Assembly (NCBI GenBank): GCA_029210865.1
Contig: JARGGE010000119.1
Span: forward strand, 1-7,752
DNA length: 7,752 nt
Reading direction: 5' to 3'
Origin: Trueperaceae bacterium
Lineage (GTDB): Bacteria > Deinococcota > Deinococci > Deinococcales > Trueperaceae
Part shown: positions 1-5,404 of the stretch, piece by piece
Layout: every line of letters starts with the position of its first letter
Position numbering within the stretch: position 1 is the stretch's first letter
Notes under the pieces: generated by a model
Told to the model about the DNA's origin: nothing
Seen by the model: the letters and a program-made list of their open reading frames with translations, nothing else
Database searches by the model: none
Made by a program: the position numbers and the translations under genes

Positions 1-77
1 ACACGAGCACCAGGACGTGGTCGTCGGCGCCGGCCCCGTCGACGAGCGCCAGGAGCCGCTCGGTCGCGGCGGCGGCG
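1..77. repeat. Terminal direct repeat, copy 1 (probable assembly overlap)
   Basis: These 77 bases are identical to 194-270 and diverge at the next base (c at 78, g at 271). The offset is 193 bp, not a multiple of 3, so the glycerate kinase frame is lost when it is read leftwards through this copy. The repeat begins exactly at the window edge, and 77 is a usual final k-mer size of de Bruijn assemblers. I infer an assembly-graph overlap at a contig end. A true 193-bp tandem duplication is the alternative. Confidence 0.85.
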
Positions 78-581
78 CACCACGTTCATCGCGGCGACGT
101 CGGCGCCGCTGCGCAGCAACCCGTCGACGACCTCGCGCAGGTCGGCGAGGGCCAGCCCCGCGGGGGCGCCGAGCAGGGCGCTGCCCCCGCCGGACACGAG
201 CACCAGGACGTGGTCGTCGGCGCCGGCCCCGTCGACGAGCGCCAGGAGCCGCTCGGTCGCGGCGGCGGCGGCCGCGTCCGGGACCGGGTGCGCCCCTTCG
301 AGCACCTCGATACCGGCGCCGCCGCCCAGCACGGGTCCGTCGGACGCGCGCGCCCGCGTCCCGTGCGGGACGATGATCGCGCCGCGGACCGCGACGCCGC
401 GCTCGCCGTAGGCGGCCTCGACGGCGCGCGCCATGGCCAGCGTGGCCTTGCCGGCCCCGACCACGAGCAGCTCGCCGCGGGGCGGCTCCGGCAGCGCGGC
501 GCGCACGGCCGCGGCGGGGTCGGCGGCGGCCACCGCCGCCGCGTAGGCGTCGCCGAGCAGGTCGACCGGGTGTCCGGACAC
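78..581 (-). CDS. Glycerate 2-kinase (DUF4147/GckA-TtuD type), N-terminal part only
   Basis: This family phosphorylates D-glycerate with ATP in the cytoplasm to give 2-phosphoglycerate, as in hydroxypyruvate, tartrate or serine-cycle metabolism. From a GTG at 581 the frame shows family landmarks in order: VVGAGKATLAMA (about residues 40-51), EGAHPVPD (about 95-102), LVSGGGSALL (about 128-137), then LLRSGADVAAMNVV at the break, where relatives continue N-x-VRKHLS..KGG. About 168 residues of a family usually above 400 are present; the rest, including the C-terminal MOFRL domain, is missing. The frame stays open to the window edge, but residues past 78 are arginine-rich nonsense because 1-77 is a misplaced repeat. 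GTG 581 fits family N-termini; an in-frame GTG at 596 is possible. Neither has a well-spaced Shine-Dalgarno. The gene diverges from the one at 605. Confidence 0.85.
194..270. repeat. Terminal direct repeat, copy 2 (authentic position inside the kinase gene)
   Basis: This is the second copy of the 77-bp exact repeat. Here it is in frame with the glycerate kinase and encodes the expected stretch running up to the conserved LVSGGGSALL motif, so I take this as the genuine location. Confidence 0.85.
570..581. promoter_or_regulatory. 12-bp perfect palindrome in the divergent start region
   Basis: GTGTCCGGACAC reads the same on both strands. It covers the likely start codon of the leftward glycerate kinase and lies about 11 bp upstream of the -10 box of the rightward gene at 605. 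It could be an operator shared by the two divergent genes, but there is only one copy and no regulator is assigned. Confidence 0.3.
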
Positions 582-591
582 GGCCGCAGGG

Positions 592-597
592 TACACT
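592..597 (+). promoter_or_regulatory. -10 box TACACT for the 99-residue protein gene (leaderless start)
   Basis: TACACT is followed by 7 nt and then the ATG at 605. A transcript starting 6-8 nt after the -10 box would begin at or next to the start codon, giving a leaderless mRNA. No convincing -35 box is seen. The same hexamer serves the tRNA-Ile promoter at 7611. Confidence 0.55.
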
Positions 598-604
598 CCG
601 AAGC

Positions 605-904
605 ATGTTCGGTCCCTTCCGCCGCCAAGACCCGCGCTTCAAGGACGATGGCCAGGCCCTGCGGGCCCGGGTGCGCACGGCGAAGCACGGCGAGGTCATC
701 CAGGTGCGGCTCTCCAAGACGAGCGAGATGAGCATCGAGGGCGGCGGCTACTTCGTCCGCAAGGAGCTGGTCGGCTCCAAGACGCTGGACCAGGCGACGC
801 TCGAGGTCACCACGACGCGCGGCCACAAGGTCACGCAAGCCACGGTCGACGGCGGCGAGCTGATCCCCGTGCGCGAGTGGCGCGACGCCGACCTGACGGG
901 CTGA
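605..904 (+). CDS. Conserved-looking 99-residue protein of unknown function
   Basis: I do not recognise this family. The product is a small, highly charged, soluble protein without signal peptide, membrane segment or cysteine. It opens MFGPFRRQDPRFKDD, has an Arg/Lys-rich helix-like stretch (about 16-30), a middle part with SKTSEMSIEGGGYFVRKEL (about 37-55) and beta-prone segments such as QATLEVTTTRGHKVTQATVD (about 63-82), ending near ELIPVREW. Codon use is typical of the window and the alternative frames are poor, so it is very likely a real gene. The ATG at 605 is chosen because a TACACT -10 box sits 7 nt upstream. It is transcribed away from the glycerate kinase and ends 83 bp before the ArsR-type gene, with no clear terminator between them. 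Confidence 0.8.
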   Translation: MFGPFRRQDPRFKDDGQALRARVRTAKHGEVIQVRLSKTSEMSIEGGGYFVRKELVGSKTLDQATLEVTTTRGHKVTQATVDGGELIPVREWRDADLTG

Positions 905-969
905 GCGACCGGGACCGCCCACCACCCCGCGCGCGGCGGCCCGACACCGTCCCCGGCACGACGACCTGC

Positions 970-975
970 TACCAT
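970..975 (+). promoter_or_regulatory. Putative -10 box TACCAT of the ArsR-type regulator gene
   Basis: TACCAT lies 12 nt before the ATG at 988, so the transcript would carry a leader of only about 5-6 nt. Its last three bases lie inside operator O1 (972-991). A regulator bound there would block both the promoter and the start codon. The -35 region is weak. Confidence 0.45.
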
Positions 976-991
976 CGGTGCACACCGATGG
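972..991. promoter_or_regulatory. Operator O1: 20-bp inverted repeat over the regulator's own start codon
   Basis: Perfect 9-bp arms, CCATCGGTG (972-980) and CACCGATGG (983-991), flank a 2-bp centre. The core is CATCGG-N6-CCGATG (973-990), and the ATG start codon (988-990) is the end of the right half-site. The same core with identical geometry recurs over the 26-codon ORF at 2103-2120. I infer autorepression by the protein encoded at 988-2052. Confidence 0.75.
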
Positions 992-2052
992 ACACCGAAC
1001 CGATCCTCACCTTCCGCGCGCCGGCCCGCGAACCCGGGCGGGTGGACGCCGTGCTCTCCCCCGTCCTCGAGCTCGTCTACGCGGCCTTCCTGGTCCAGAA
1101 GCACGGGCCGGAGCCGGCGCCCTCGCCGACGACGCCCGGCTGGTTGCGCCGCCTCGCCGACGAAGCGCCGGACGTCCTCATCGCCGTGCACGACCTGTGG
1201 GCGGGCCGCGACGCCGAGCGTCCCGGTGTCGAACCCTTCTTGCTCGCGGCGCGCTACGGCTACGTGCGCGACGCCGACCCCGACCGCTTCCTGGGCGACG
1301 TCGCGCTCCTCGCCGAGCGCTCGCTCGCCGACGGCGGCACCTGGGGCGAGGAGGACGCCGCGGTCGCGCAGCGCATGGCCACGCGGCTGCGGGCGCTGCG
1401 CGAGCCGGCCTTCAACGCGGCCTGGACAGCCGCGCACCGGCAGCTCTGGCGCTCGCTGCGGAGCGTGTGGGAGCGCGAGGGGCGCCCGGCCGCCGACGCC
1501 GCCGTCGGTGCCTTCCAGCGCGGCTACGAGGCGTCGGGCAGCGTCCTGGCCGCCCTGCCCCCGCACCACTTCGTGCGCTTCGAGGCGGCGGCCGCCTCGA
1601 TCGGCCGCGCCGAGCGCGAGGGCCGCGTGCTGGTCGTACCGCTCGGCCTCGCCGCCTCCGGAGGGTTCCACTTCGACGTGGACGGCACGCTGTACGTCGG
1701 CTTCGGCCTCCGGACCGAGCAGCTGCACGAGCGCACGGCGGAGCGCATGAGCGCCCTCGCCCACCGGATGAAGGCCTTCGCCGACCCCACCCGCGCGATG
1801 CTCCTGGCGCTCATCGGGCGCTTCCCCGGCCTCCACCTGACCGTCGGTGACCTCGCCGCGCAGCTCGGCGTCAGCCAGCCGACCGTGAGCGGCCACCTGC
1901 GGCTCCTGCGCGAGGCGGGCCTGGTGCACCTCGAGAAGCGGGGCAACAAGGCGATCCACCGGCTCGACGCCGACGCGCTGCACGAGGTCCTGCACGGCTT
2001 CGAACGGGCCGTGGTGGCGGGCCCGGACGCGGTCGAAAACGCATCGGCATAG
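988..2052 (+). CDS. ArsR-type winged helix-turn-helix regulator with a large N-terminal domain
   Basis: This 354-residue protein is probably a dimeric transcriptional repressor. The C-terminal part (about 255-335) is a winged helix of the ArsR/HTH_5-HTH_20 type: MKAFADPTRAMLLALI, then LTVGDLAAQLGVSQPTVSGHLRLL with the recognition helix near 296-310, then a wing with LEKRGNKAIHRL. Classical ArsR proteins are about 100 residues, so the N-terminal 250 residues form an extra domain. It is mostly helical, with a GRVLVVPLGL...GGFHFDVDGTLYVGFG segment near 212-240. It resembles the N-terminal region of long actinobacterial ArsR-type proteins (I believe DUF5937, from memory). There is no cysteine and no ELCVCDL metal box, so thiol sensing of arsenic or cadmium is unlikely. 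The ATG at 988 is preferred to upstream in-frame starts because a -10 box and operator O1 lie directly on it. The target is inferred from matching operators at 2048-2120. Confidence 0.85.
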   Translation: MDTEPILTFRAPAREPGRVDAVLSPVLELVYAAFLVQKHGPEPAPSPTTPGWLRRLADEAPDVLIAVHDLWAGRDAERPGVEPFLLAARYGYVRDADPDRFLGDVALLAERSLADGGTWGEEDAAVAQRMATRLRALREPAFNAAWTAAHRQLWRSLRSVWEREGRPAADAAVGAFQRGYEASGSVLAALPPHHFVRFEAAAASIGRAEREGRVLVVPLGLAASGGFHFDVDGTLYVGFGLRTEQLHERTAERMSALAHRMKAFADPTRAMLLALIGRFPGLHLTVGDLAAQLGVSQPTVSGHLRLLREAGLVHLEKRGNKAIHRLDADALHEVLHGFERAVVAGPDAVENASA

Positions 2053-2065
2053 GTATACGCCGATG
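2048..2065. promoter_or_regulatory. Operator O2: CATAGG-N6-CCGATG
   Basis: It matches the O1/O4 core at 11 of 12 specified bases, with the same 6-bp spacer. It overlaps the stop codon of the regulator gene and ends 5 bp before the -35 box at 2071. An additional CATCGG half-site abuts it at 2042-2047. Confidence 0.6.
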
Positions 2066-2070
2066 GCGCC

Positions 2071-2099
2071 TTGAAAACATCGGCATCGACCGCTATCTT
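2071..2099 (+). promoter_or_regulatory. Sigma70-type promoter TTGAAA-N17-TATCTT upstream of the 26-codon ORF
   Basis: The -35 box TTGAAA (2071-2076), 17-bp spacer and -10 box TATCTT (2094-2099) make this one of the two best promoters in the window. Transcription would start near 2105-2107, just before the Shine-Dalgarno of the ORF at 2118. Operator O2 lies upstream of it, the degenerate O3 in its spacer and O4 at the transcript start, an arrangement suited to repression. Confidence 0.7.
2078..2095. promoter_or_regulatory. Operator-like site O3: CATCGG-N6-CCGCTA (degenerate)
   Basis: The left half is perfect and the right half keeps only CCG, giving 9 of 12 matches with the correct spacer. 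It fills the spacer between the -35 and -10 boxes of the promoter at 2071-2099, where bound protein would exclude RNA polymerase. Confidence 0.4.
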
Positions 2100-2100
2100 A

Positions 2101-2122
2101 AGCATCGGAGGTCACCGATGCT
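2101..2122. promoter_or_regulatory. Operator O4: inverted repeat over the 26-codon ORF start
   Basis: AGCATCGG (2101-2108) and CCGATGCT (2115-2122) are perfect 8-bp arms around a 6-bp spacer. The CATCGG-N6-CCGATG core is the same as in O1, and the start codon (2118-2120) again forms the end of the right half-site. The Shine-Dalgarno lies inside the site. As RNA it could also form a hairpin that hides the ribosome-binding site, an alternative to protein binding. Confidence 0.7.
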
Positions 2123-2198
2123 CAACTCCCCGAGCCTGATCCGCATCCTGGCCGACGCCCGGCTCGCCGAACTGCGGCGCGCCCGGCGCACCTGCTAG
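2118..2198 (+). CDS. 26-codon small ORF under operator control
   Basis: The predicted peptide starts MLNSPSLIRILADARL and ends LRRARRTC: a short amphipathic, strongly basic helix-former with a single C-terminal cysteine. It has the best Shine-Dalgarno in this region (GGAGG, 2107-2111, 6 nt before the ATG) and sits directly behind a good promoter. From memory, short actinobacterial peptides with an aRlaeLrr-type core occur beside many genes, so it may be such a peptide or only a translated leader. It ends 54 bp before tldD. Function is unknown; a regulatory leader ORF is as likely as a working peptide. Translation is supported by the start signals, not by homology. Confidence 0.5.
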   Translation: MLNSPSLIRILADARLAELRRARRTC

Positions 2199-2226
2199 TC
2201 AACCGATCGCGACGTTCGCCCACGTT

Positions 2227-2244
2227 CATCGGCCCCCTGCTATG
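2227..2244. promoter_or_regulatory. Operator-like site O5 at the tldD promoter (degenerate)
   Basis: CATCGG-N6-GCTATG matches 10 of 12 core bases with the 6-bp spacer and overlaps the tldD -10 box. It would extend control by the ArsR-type protein to tldDE. The right half is weak, so this is tentative. Confidence 0.3.
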
Positions 2245-2246
2245 CT
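2241..2246 (+). promoter_or_regulatory. -10 box TATGCT of tldD (leaderless start)
   Basis: TATGCT is followed by 6 nt and then the ATG at 2253, so the mRNA would begin at or beside the start codon. No good -35 box is visible. The gene could also be read through from the promoter at 2071-2099. Confidence 0.5.
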
Positions 2247-2252
2247 CGGGGC

Positions 2253-3668
2253 ATGCTGCACCCCGATACCGCCACCACCGTGCTCGGCGCCGCCCGTGCG
2301 GGCGGCGCCGACTTCGCCGAGCTGTACGCCGAACGCTGGCGTCGGCGCCTGCTGCGCACGATCGACGGGCACGTCGAGGAGGCCACCAGCGGCATCCAAC
2401 ACGGCGTCGGCCTGCGCCTCTTCTTCGGCCACGACGTCGTCTACGCGTACACCAACGACCTCTCGGACGCCAGCCTCGGCGAGCTCGTCGCCTCGCTGGT
2501 GCGGCTGCGCGGGAGCGGCGCGCTCGACGGGGCCGCGAGCCCCGACGCGCACGGCGCCGGCGGGCTCGACCTCCGGCGCCCCGGCGCCGGCGGGCTCGAC
2601 CCGCACGCCCCCGAGGTCGCCTTCGAGGCCCACCCCAAGGCCTGGCGCCTCGAGCGCCTGCGCGAGCTCGACGCCGGCGCCCGCATCGACCCGGCCGTCC
2701 ATCAGGTCCAAGCGCGCCTGCTCGAATGGGAGCAGGACGTCACGATCGTCAACAGCGAAGGCACCTGGGTCGACGACCGCCGCGTCCGGACGCGTCTGGT
2801 CGCACAGGTCATCGCCAGCGACGGTGCCGAGACCCAGACGGGGTTCCACGGCCCCGGGCTGTCGGTGGGGCTGGAGCTCTTCGATCGGTGCCCGGCCGCG
2901 GACGTCGGTCGCCGCGCCGCCGAGCAGGCGCTCGTCAACCTGCGGGCCAAGAAGGCTCCCGCGGGCACCATGCCGGTGGTCATCGGCAACGCCTTCGGCG
3001 GGGTGATCTTCCACGAGGCGCTCGGCCACCTCCTCGAGACCACCTCGGTGGCGCGCAACGCGTCGGCGCTCGCGGGCAAGCTCGGCGAGCGCGTCGCCAG
3101 CGACGTCGTCACCTACGTCGACGACGGCACGATCGCGCACGCCTGGGGCTCCTCGCGCTTCGACGACGAGGCCGCGCCCACCGAGCGCACCGTCCTCATC
3201 CGCGGCGGCATCCTCGAGAGCTACATGGTCGACCGCTGGGGCGCGCTCAAGACCGGCTACCGCCCCACCGGCTCCGGGCGCCGCCAGGACTACACGTACG
3301 CGCCCACGTCGCGCATGCGCAACACCTTCCTCGAGCCGGGCGCCACCCCGCAGGCGGCGCTCTTCGACGGGATCGAGCTGGGCCTCTACGCCAAGGTGAT
3401 GGGCGGGGGCCAGGTCCGCCCGGGCTCGGGTGAGTACAACTTCGCCGTCAACGAGGGCTACCTGATCCGCGACGGGCAGGTCGCCGAGCCCGTCCGCGGG
3501 GCGATGCTGGTGGGCAAGGGACCCGACACCCTGCGGAAGGTCGAGGCGGTGGCCGCCGACCTCGAGACCGCTCCAGGCATGTGCGGCTCGATGTCCGGGT
3601 CGATCCCCACCGAGGTGGGTCAGCCGCACGTGCGCGTGTCCGAGATCGTCGTGGGAGGGGAAGCGTGA
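2253..3668 (+). CDS. tldD: TldD, catalytic subunit of the TldD/TldE metalloprotease
   Basis: TldD pairs with TldE as a cytoplasmic zinc protease that degrades unfolded peptides; in E. coli it matures microcin B17 and degrades the antitoxin CcdA. The 471-residue product has normal family length. The family's metal-binding HExxxH motif is HEALGH at residues 254-259, inside FGGVIFHEALGHLLE. Other landmarks are GERVASDVVTYVDDGT (about 278-293), the TGYRPTGSGRRQDY region (about 334-347), RMRNTFLEPG (about 354-363) and the C-terminal GMCGSMSGSIPTEVGQPHVR with conserved Cys444. The N-terminal domain carries a near-duplicate GAGGLD block at about 101-106 and 111-116, from a 20-bp repeat (2552-2571, 2582-2601). 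The ATG at 2253 is chosen for its -10 box 6 nt upstream. The stop overlaps tldE by 4 nt. Confidence 0.95.
   Translation: MLHPDTATTVLGAARAGGADFAELYAERWRRRLLRTIDGHVEEATSGIQHGVGLRLFFGHDVVYAYTNDLSDASLGELVASLVRLRGSGALDGAASPDAHGAGGLDLRRPGAGGLDPHAPEVAFEAHPKAWRLERLRELDAGARIDPAVHQVQARLLEWEQDVTIVNSEGTWVDDRRVRTRLVAQVIASDGAETQTGFHGPGLSVGLELFDRCPAADVGRRAAEQALVNLRAKKAPAGTMPVVIGNAFGGVIFHEALGHLLETTSVARNASALAGKLGERVASDVVTYVDDGTIAHAWGSSRFDDEAAPTERTVLIRGGILESYMVDRWGALKTGYRPTGSGRRQDYTYAPTSRMRNTFLEPGATPQAALFDGIELGLYAKVMGGGQVRPGSGEYNFAVNEGYLIRDGQVAEPVRGAMLVGKGPDTLRKVEAVAADLETAPGMCGSMSGSIPTEVGQPHVRVSEIVVGGEA
2552..2601 (+). repeat. 20-bp in-frame direct repeat within tldD
   Basis: Positions 2552-2571 recur exactly at 2582-2601. 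The 30-bp period keeps the frame and gives two GAGGLD-containing 10-residue units. It reads as a small tandem duplication in a variable part of the N-terminal domain. Confidence 0.8.
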
Positions 3669-4975
3669 ACGTCGACCAAGCGAAGCGCTGGCTGCTGGAG
3701 CGCGCCGGCGAGCGCGGCGTGGACCTCGAGGTGCTCGCCACCTTCGAGCGCAAGCTCGAGATCCAGGCCGACGACGGCCGCGTCTCGGATCTCACCCACG
3801 CCACCCAGGGGGGCGTCGGGCTGCGCGTCGTCGCGGACGGGCGTACGGGCTACGCCTCCTCCGAGGAGCTGACCGAGGACGCGCTCGCCTGGGCGCTCGA
3901 CGAGGCGATCGAGAACGCCGCGCTACAGGAGCGCGCCGGCGCGGCGCTGCCTGCCGGACGGCCGCTGGGGCGCCACGAACTGGTCGGCGAGGGCCTCTCC
4001 GCAGGGATCGACGCGAAGGGGGCGGCCGTCACGGCGCTCGAGCGGGCCGTCACCGGCGACGCGCGCGTCCAGACGATGCAGGTCGCGCGCTACGTCGAGG
4101 AGGAGACCGAGGTCGCGCTGGGCTCGACGCAGGGCGCCGACGGCGGGTACCGAAACGGCTACGTCGGCCTGATGGGGGTCCTCGTCATGCGCGAGGGCGA
4201 GAGCGTCAAGCAGGGCTGGGACGTCGAGATTGGCAAGGAGTTCCACGCGCTCGACCCGGGCCGCACGGCCCAGTCCATGCTCGACAAGGTGGGCCGGCAC
4301 CTGGGGGCGCGGCCGCTGCGCACCGGCCGCCGCCGCGCGGTGCTCGAACCCGACGTGGTCGCCACCCTGCTCGGGCTCTTCGGCTACGCGATCTCGGGCA
4401 AGTCGCTCGCCGAGGGCACGTCGCGCCTGGCCGGACGCCTCGGGGAGCGGATCGCCAGCGAGCTCGTCACCATCGTCGACGACGCGACCCGGCCCGACGG
4501 CCTCGGCAGTCGCCCCTTCGACGCCGAGGGGGCGCCGTCGCAGCGCGTCGTCCTCGTCGACCGCGGGGTGCTGCGCTCCTTCCTGCACAACAGCGAGACC
4601 GCGCGCCGCACGGGCCAGGCGACGACCGGCCACGCCGCGCGCAGCTACGCCTCGACGCTCGGGGTCGCCGCCACCAACCTCGTCCTCGAGCCGGGCGCCG
4701 GCATCCCCGCCGGCGACGGCGTGATCGTCACCGACCTGATGGGCGTGCACGCGGGGGCGAACCCCATCACCGGCGACGTCTCGGTGCAGGCGATGGGGCT
4801 CGAGGTCGTCGGGGGCGAACGCTCGCCGGTCGACGACTTCGCCGTCTCGTTCAACCTCTTCGAGCTGCTCGAGCGTGTCGAGGCGGTGGGCGACGACCTG
4901 ACCTGGTTCCCGAAGGGCGCCATGATCGCGGCGCCCAGCCTGGCGCTCGCCGACCTCAGCTTCGCCGGCGCGTGA
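3665..4975 (+). CDS. tldE: TldE (PmbA), partner subunit of the TldD/TldE protease
   Basis: This is the second half of the TldD/E heterodimer. It is homologous to TldD but lacks the HExxxH metal site, and helps to form the closed substrate cavity. The 436-residue product shows PmbA/TldE features: an N-terminal domain with LTHATQGGVGLRVVADGRTGYAS (about residues 41-63), then AVLEPDVVATLLGLF (about 225-239), GERIASELVTIVDD (about 260-273), VDRGVLRSFLHNSETA (about 298-313) and the C-terminal core NPITGDVSVQAMGLEVVGGE (about 364-383). No HExxxH is present, as expected. The GTG at 3665 is chosen because it overlaps the tldD stop (GTGA) and has a strong Shine-Dalgarno in GGGAGGGG (3653-3660). This overlap implies translational coupling and equal subunit supply. 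Upstream in-frame starts would lie within tldD. Confidence 0.95.
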   Translation: MNVDQAKRWLLERAGERGVDLEVLATFERKLEIQADDGRVSDLTHATQGGVGLRVVADGRTGYASSEELTEDALAWALDEAIENAALQERAGAALPAGRPLGRHELVGEGLSAGIDAKGAAVTALERAVTGDARVQTMQVARYVEEETEVALGSTQGADGGYRNGYVGLMGVLVMREGESVKQGWDVEIGKEFHALDPGRTAQSMLDKVGRHLGARPLRTGRRRAVLEPDVVATLLGLFGYAISGKSLAEGTSRLAGRLGERIASELVTIVDDATRPDGLGSRPFDAEGAPSQRVVLVDRGVLRSFLHNSETARRTGQATTGHAARSYASTLGVAATNLVLEPGAGIPAGDGVIVTDLMGVHAGANPITGDVSVQAMGLEVVGGERSPVDDFAVSFNLFELLERVEAVGDDLTWFPKGAMIAAPSLALADLSFAGA

Positions 4976-4981
4976 GTCGCG

Positions 4982-5024
4982 GTGATGCGGGCGCGCCCGC
5001 TCGGAGCGGGTGCGCCCGCATCAC
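4982..5024. terminator. Long hairpin between convergent tldE and aroH (putative bidirectional terminator)
   Basis: The 13-nt arms GTGATGCGGGCGC (4982-4994) and GCGCCCGCATCAC (5012-5024) are exact complements. Inside, a G-T pair and CCCGCT/AGCGGG extend the stem to 20 bp around a 3-nt loop (CGG). It begins 6 nt after the tldE stop and contains the aroH stop codon, so it can end transcripts from both sides. Neither side has a T-tract, so this is not a textbook intrinsic terminator; the structure could also act by stabilising 3' ends. Confidence 0.7.
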
Positions 5025-5404
5025 TGCGCGCTGTCGAGGTCCGGCCGCAACCCTCGCGCGCCACGCAGGTAGACGTGGACGATCTCGTCCTGGCTCTTGG
5101 TGGTGTTCAGCTGGAGCATCACCCGGACGGCCTTGCCCACCCGGCCCGGCACCGGGATCTCGCTGTTGCAGATGAGCGGCACGCGGTGCATGCCCAGCTC
5201 GCGCGCGGCCTCGGCCGGGAAGGTCGAGACCAGGTCGTGGGTGGTGGTGAAGAAGATCGCGGCGATCGGTTCGAACGCGTCGATGCTGTTGGCCTCGAGC
5301 ATCGCGCGCAGCAGCTCGCGCGTCGCCTCGAGCACCAGGTCGGGCCGGTCCTCCTCGACGGTGGTGGCCCCTCGGATCCCTCGGACGACGGTGCAGCGCG
5401 TCAT
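5021..5404 (-). CDS. aroH: Chorismate mutase, AroH class
   Basis: AroH converts chorismate to prephenate, the committed step to phenylalanine and tyrosine, in the cytoplasm. At 127 residues it matches the small trimeric Bacillus-type enzyme and not the helical AroQ fold. Active-site residues align with B. subtilis chorismate mutase: Arg11 in RGIRGATTVE (Bs Arg7), Phe62 (Phe57), Arg68 (Arg63), Cys79 and Glu82 in ICNSE (Cys75, Glu78), Arg94 in KAVRV (Arg90), Tyr112 in HVYL (Tyr108) and Arg120 in LRPDL (Arg116). The ATG at 5404 is supported by TAGACT exactly 7 nt upstream, suggesting a leaderless transcript. It lies behind dusA on the same strand but has its own promoter in a repeat unit. The stop codon falls in the hairpin shared with tldE. 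Confidence 0.95.
   Translation of the reverse strand: MTRCTVVRGIRGATTVEEDRPDLVLEATRELLRAMLEANSIDAFEPIAAIFFTTTHDLVSTFPAEAARELGMHRVPLICNSEIPVPGRVGKAVRVMLQLNTTKSQDEIVHVYLRGARGLRPDLDSAQ

Noticed and set aside
877..987. Upstream in-frame start extending the ArsR-type protein by 37 residues
   Set aside because: The extension overlaps the end of the 99-residue gene and is unlike a protein N-terminus; a -10 box and operator sit right at the ATG at 988.
2232..2252. GCCCC...GGGGC inverted repeat as a terminator before tldD
   Set aside because: The stem is only 5 bp with an 11-nt loop and no T-tract, and it spans the tldD -10 box; a chance GC match is likely.
2226..3629. Long open frame on the minus strand opposite tldD, and similar ones opposite the arsR-type gene (748-1995) and tldE (3923-4750)
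   Set aside because: They are antisense to genes with clear family motifs, have biased low-complexity composition and no start signals; high GC leaves such frames open by chance.
2118..4975. A RiPP biosynthetic cluster (precursor peptide plus TldD/E)
   Set aside because: No cyclase, YcaO, lanthipeptide, radical-SAM or transporter gene is present; tldDE are common housekeeping genes. Kept only as a low-weight hypothesis.
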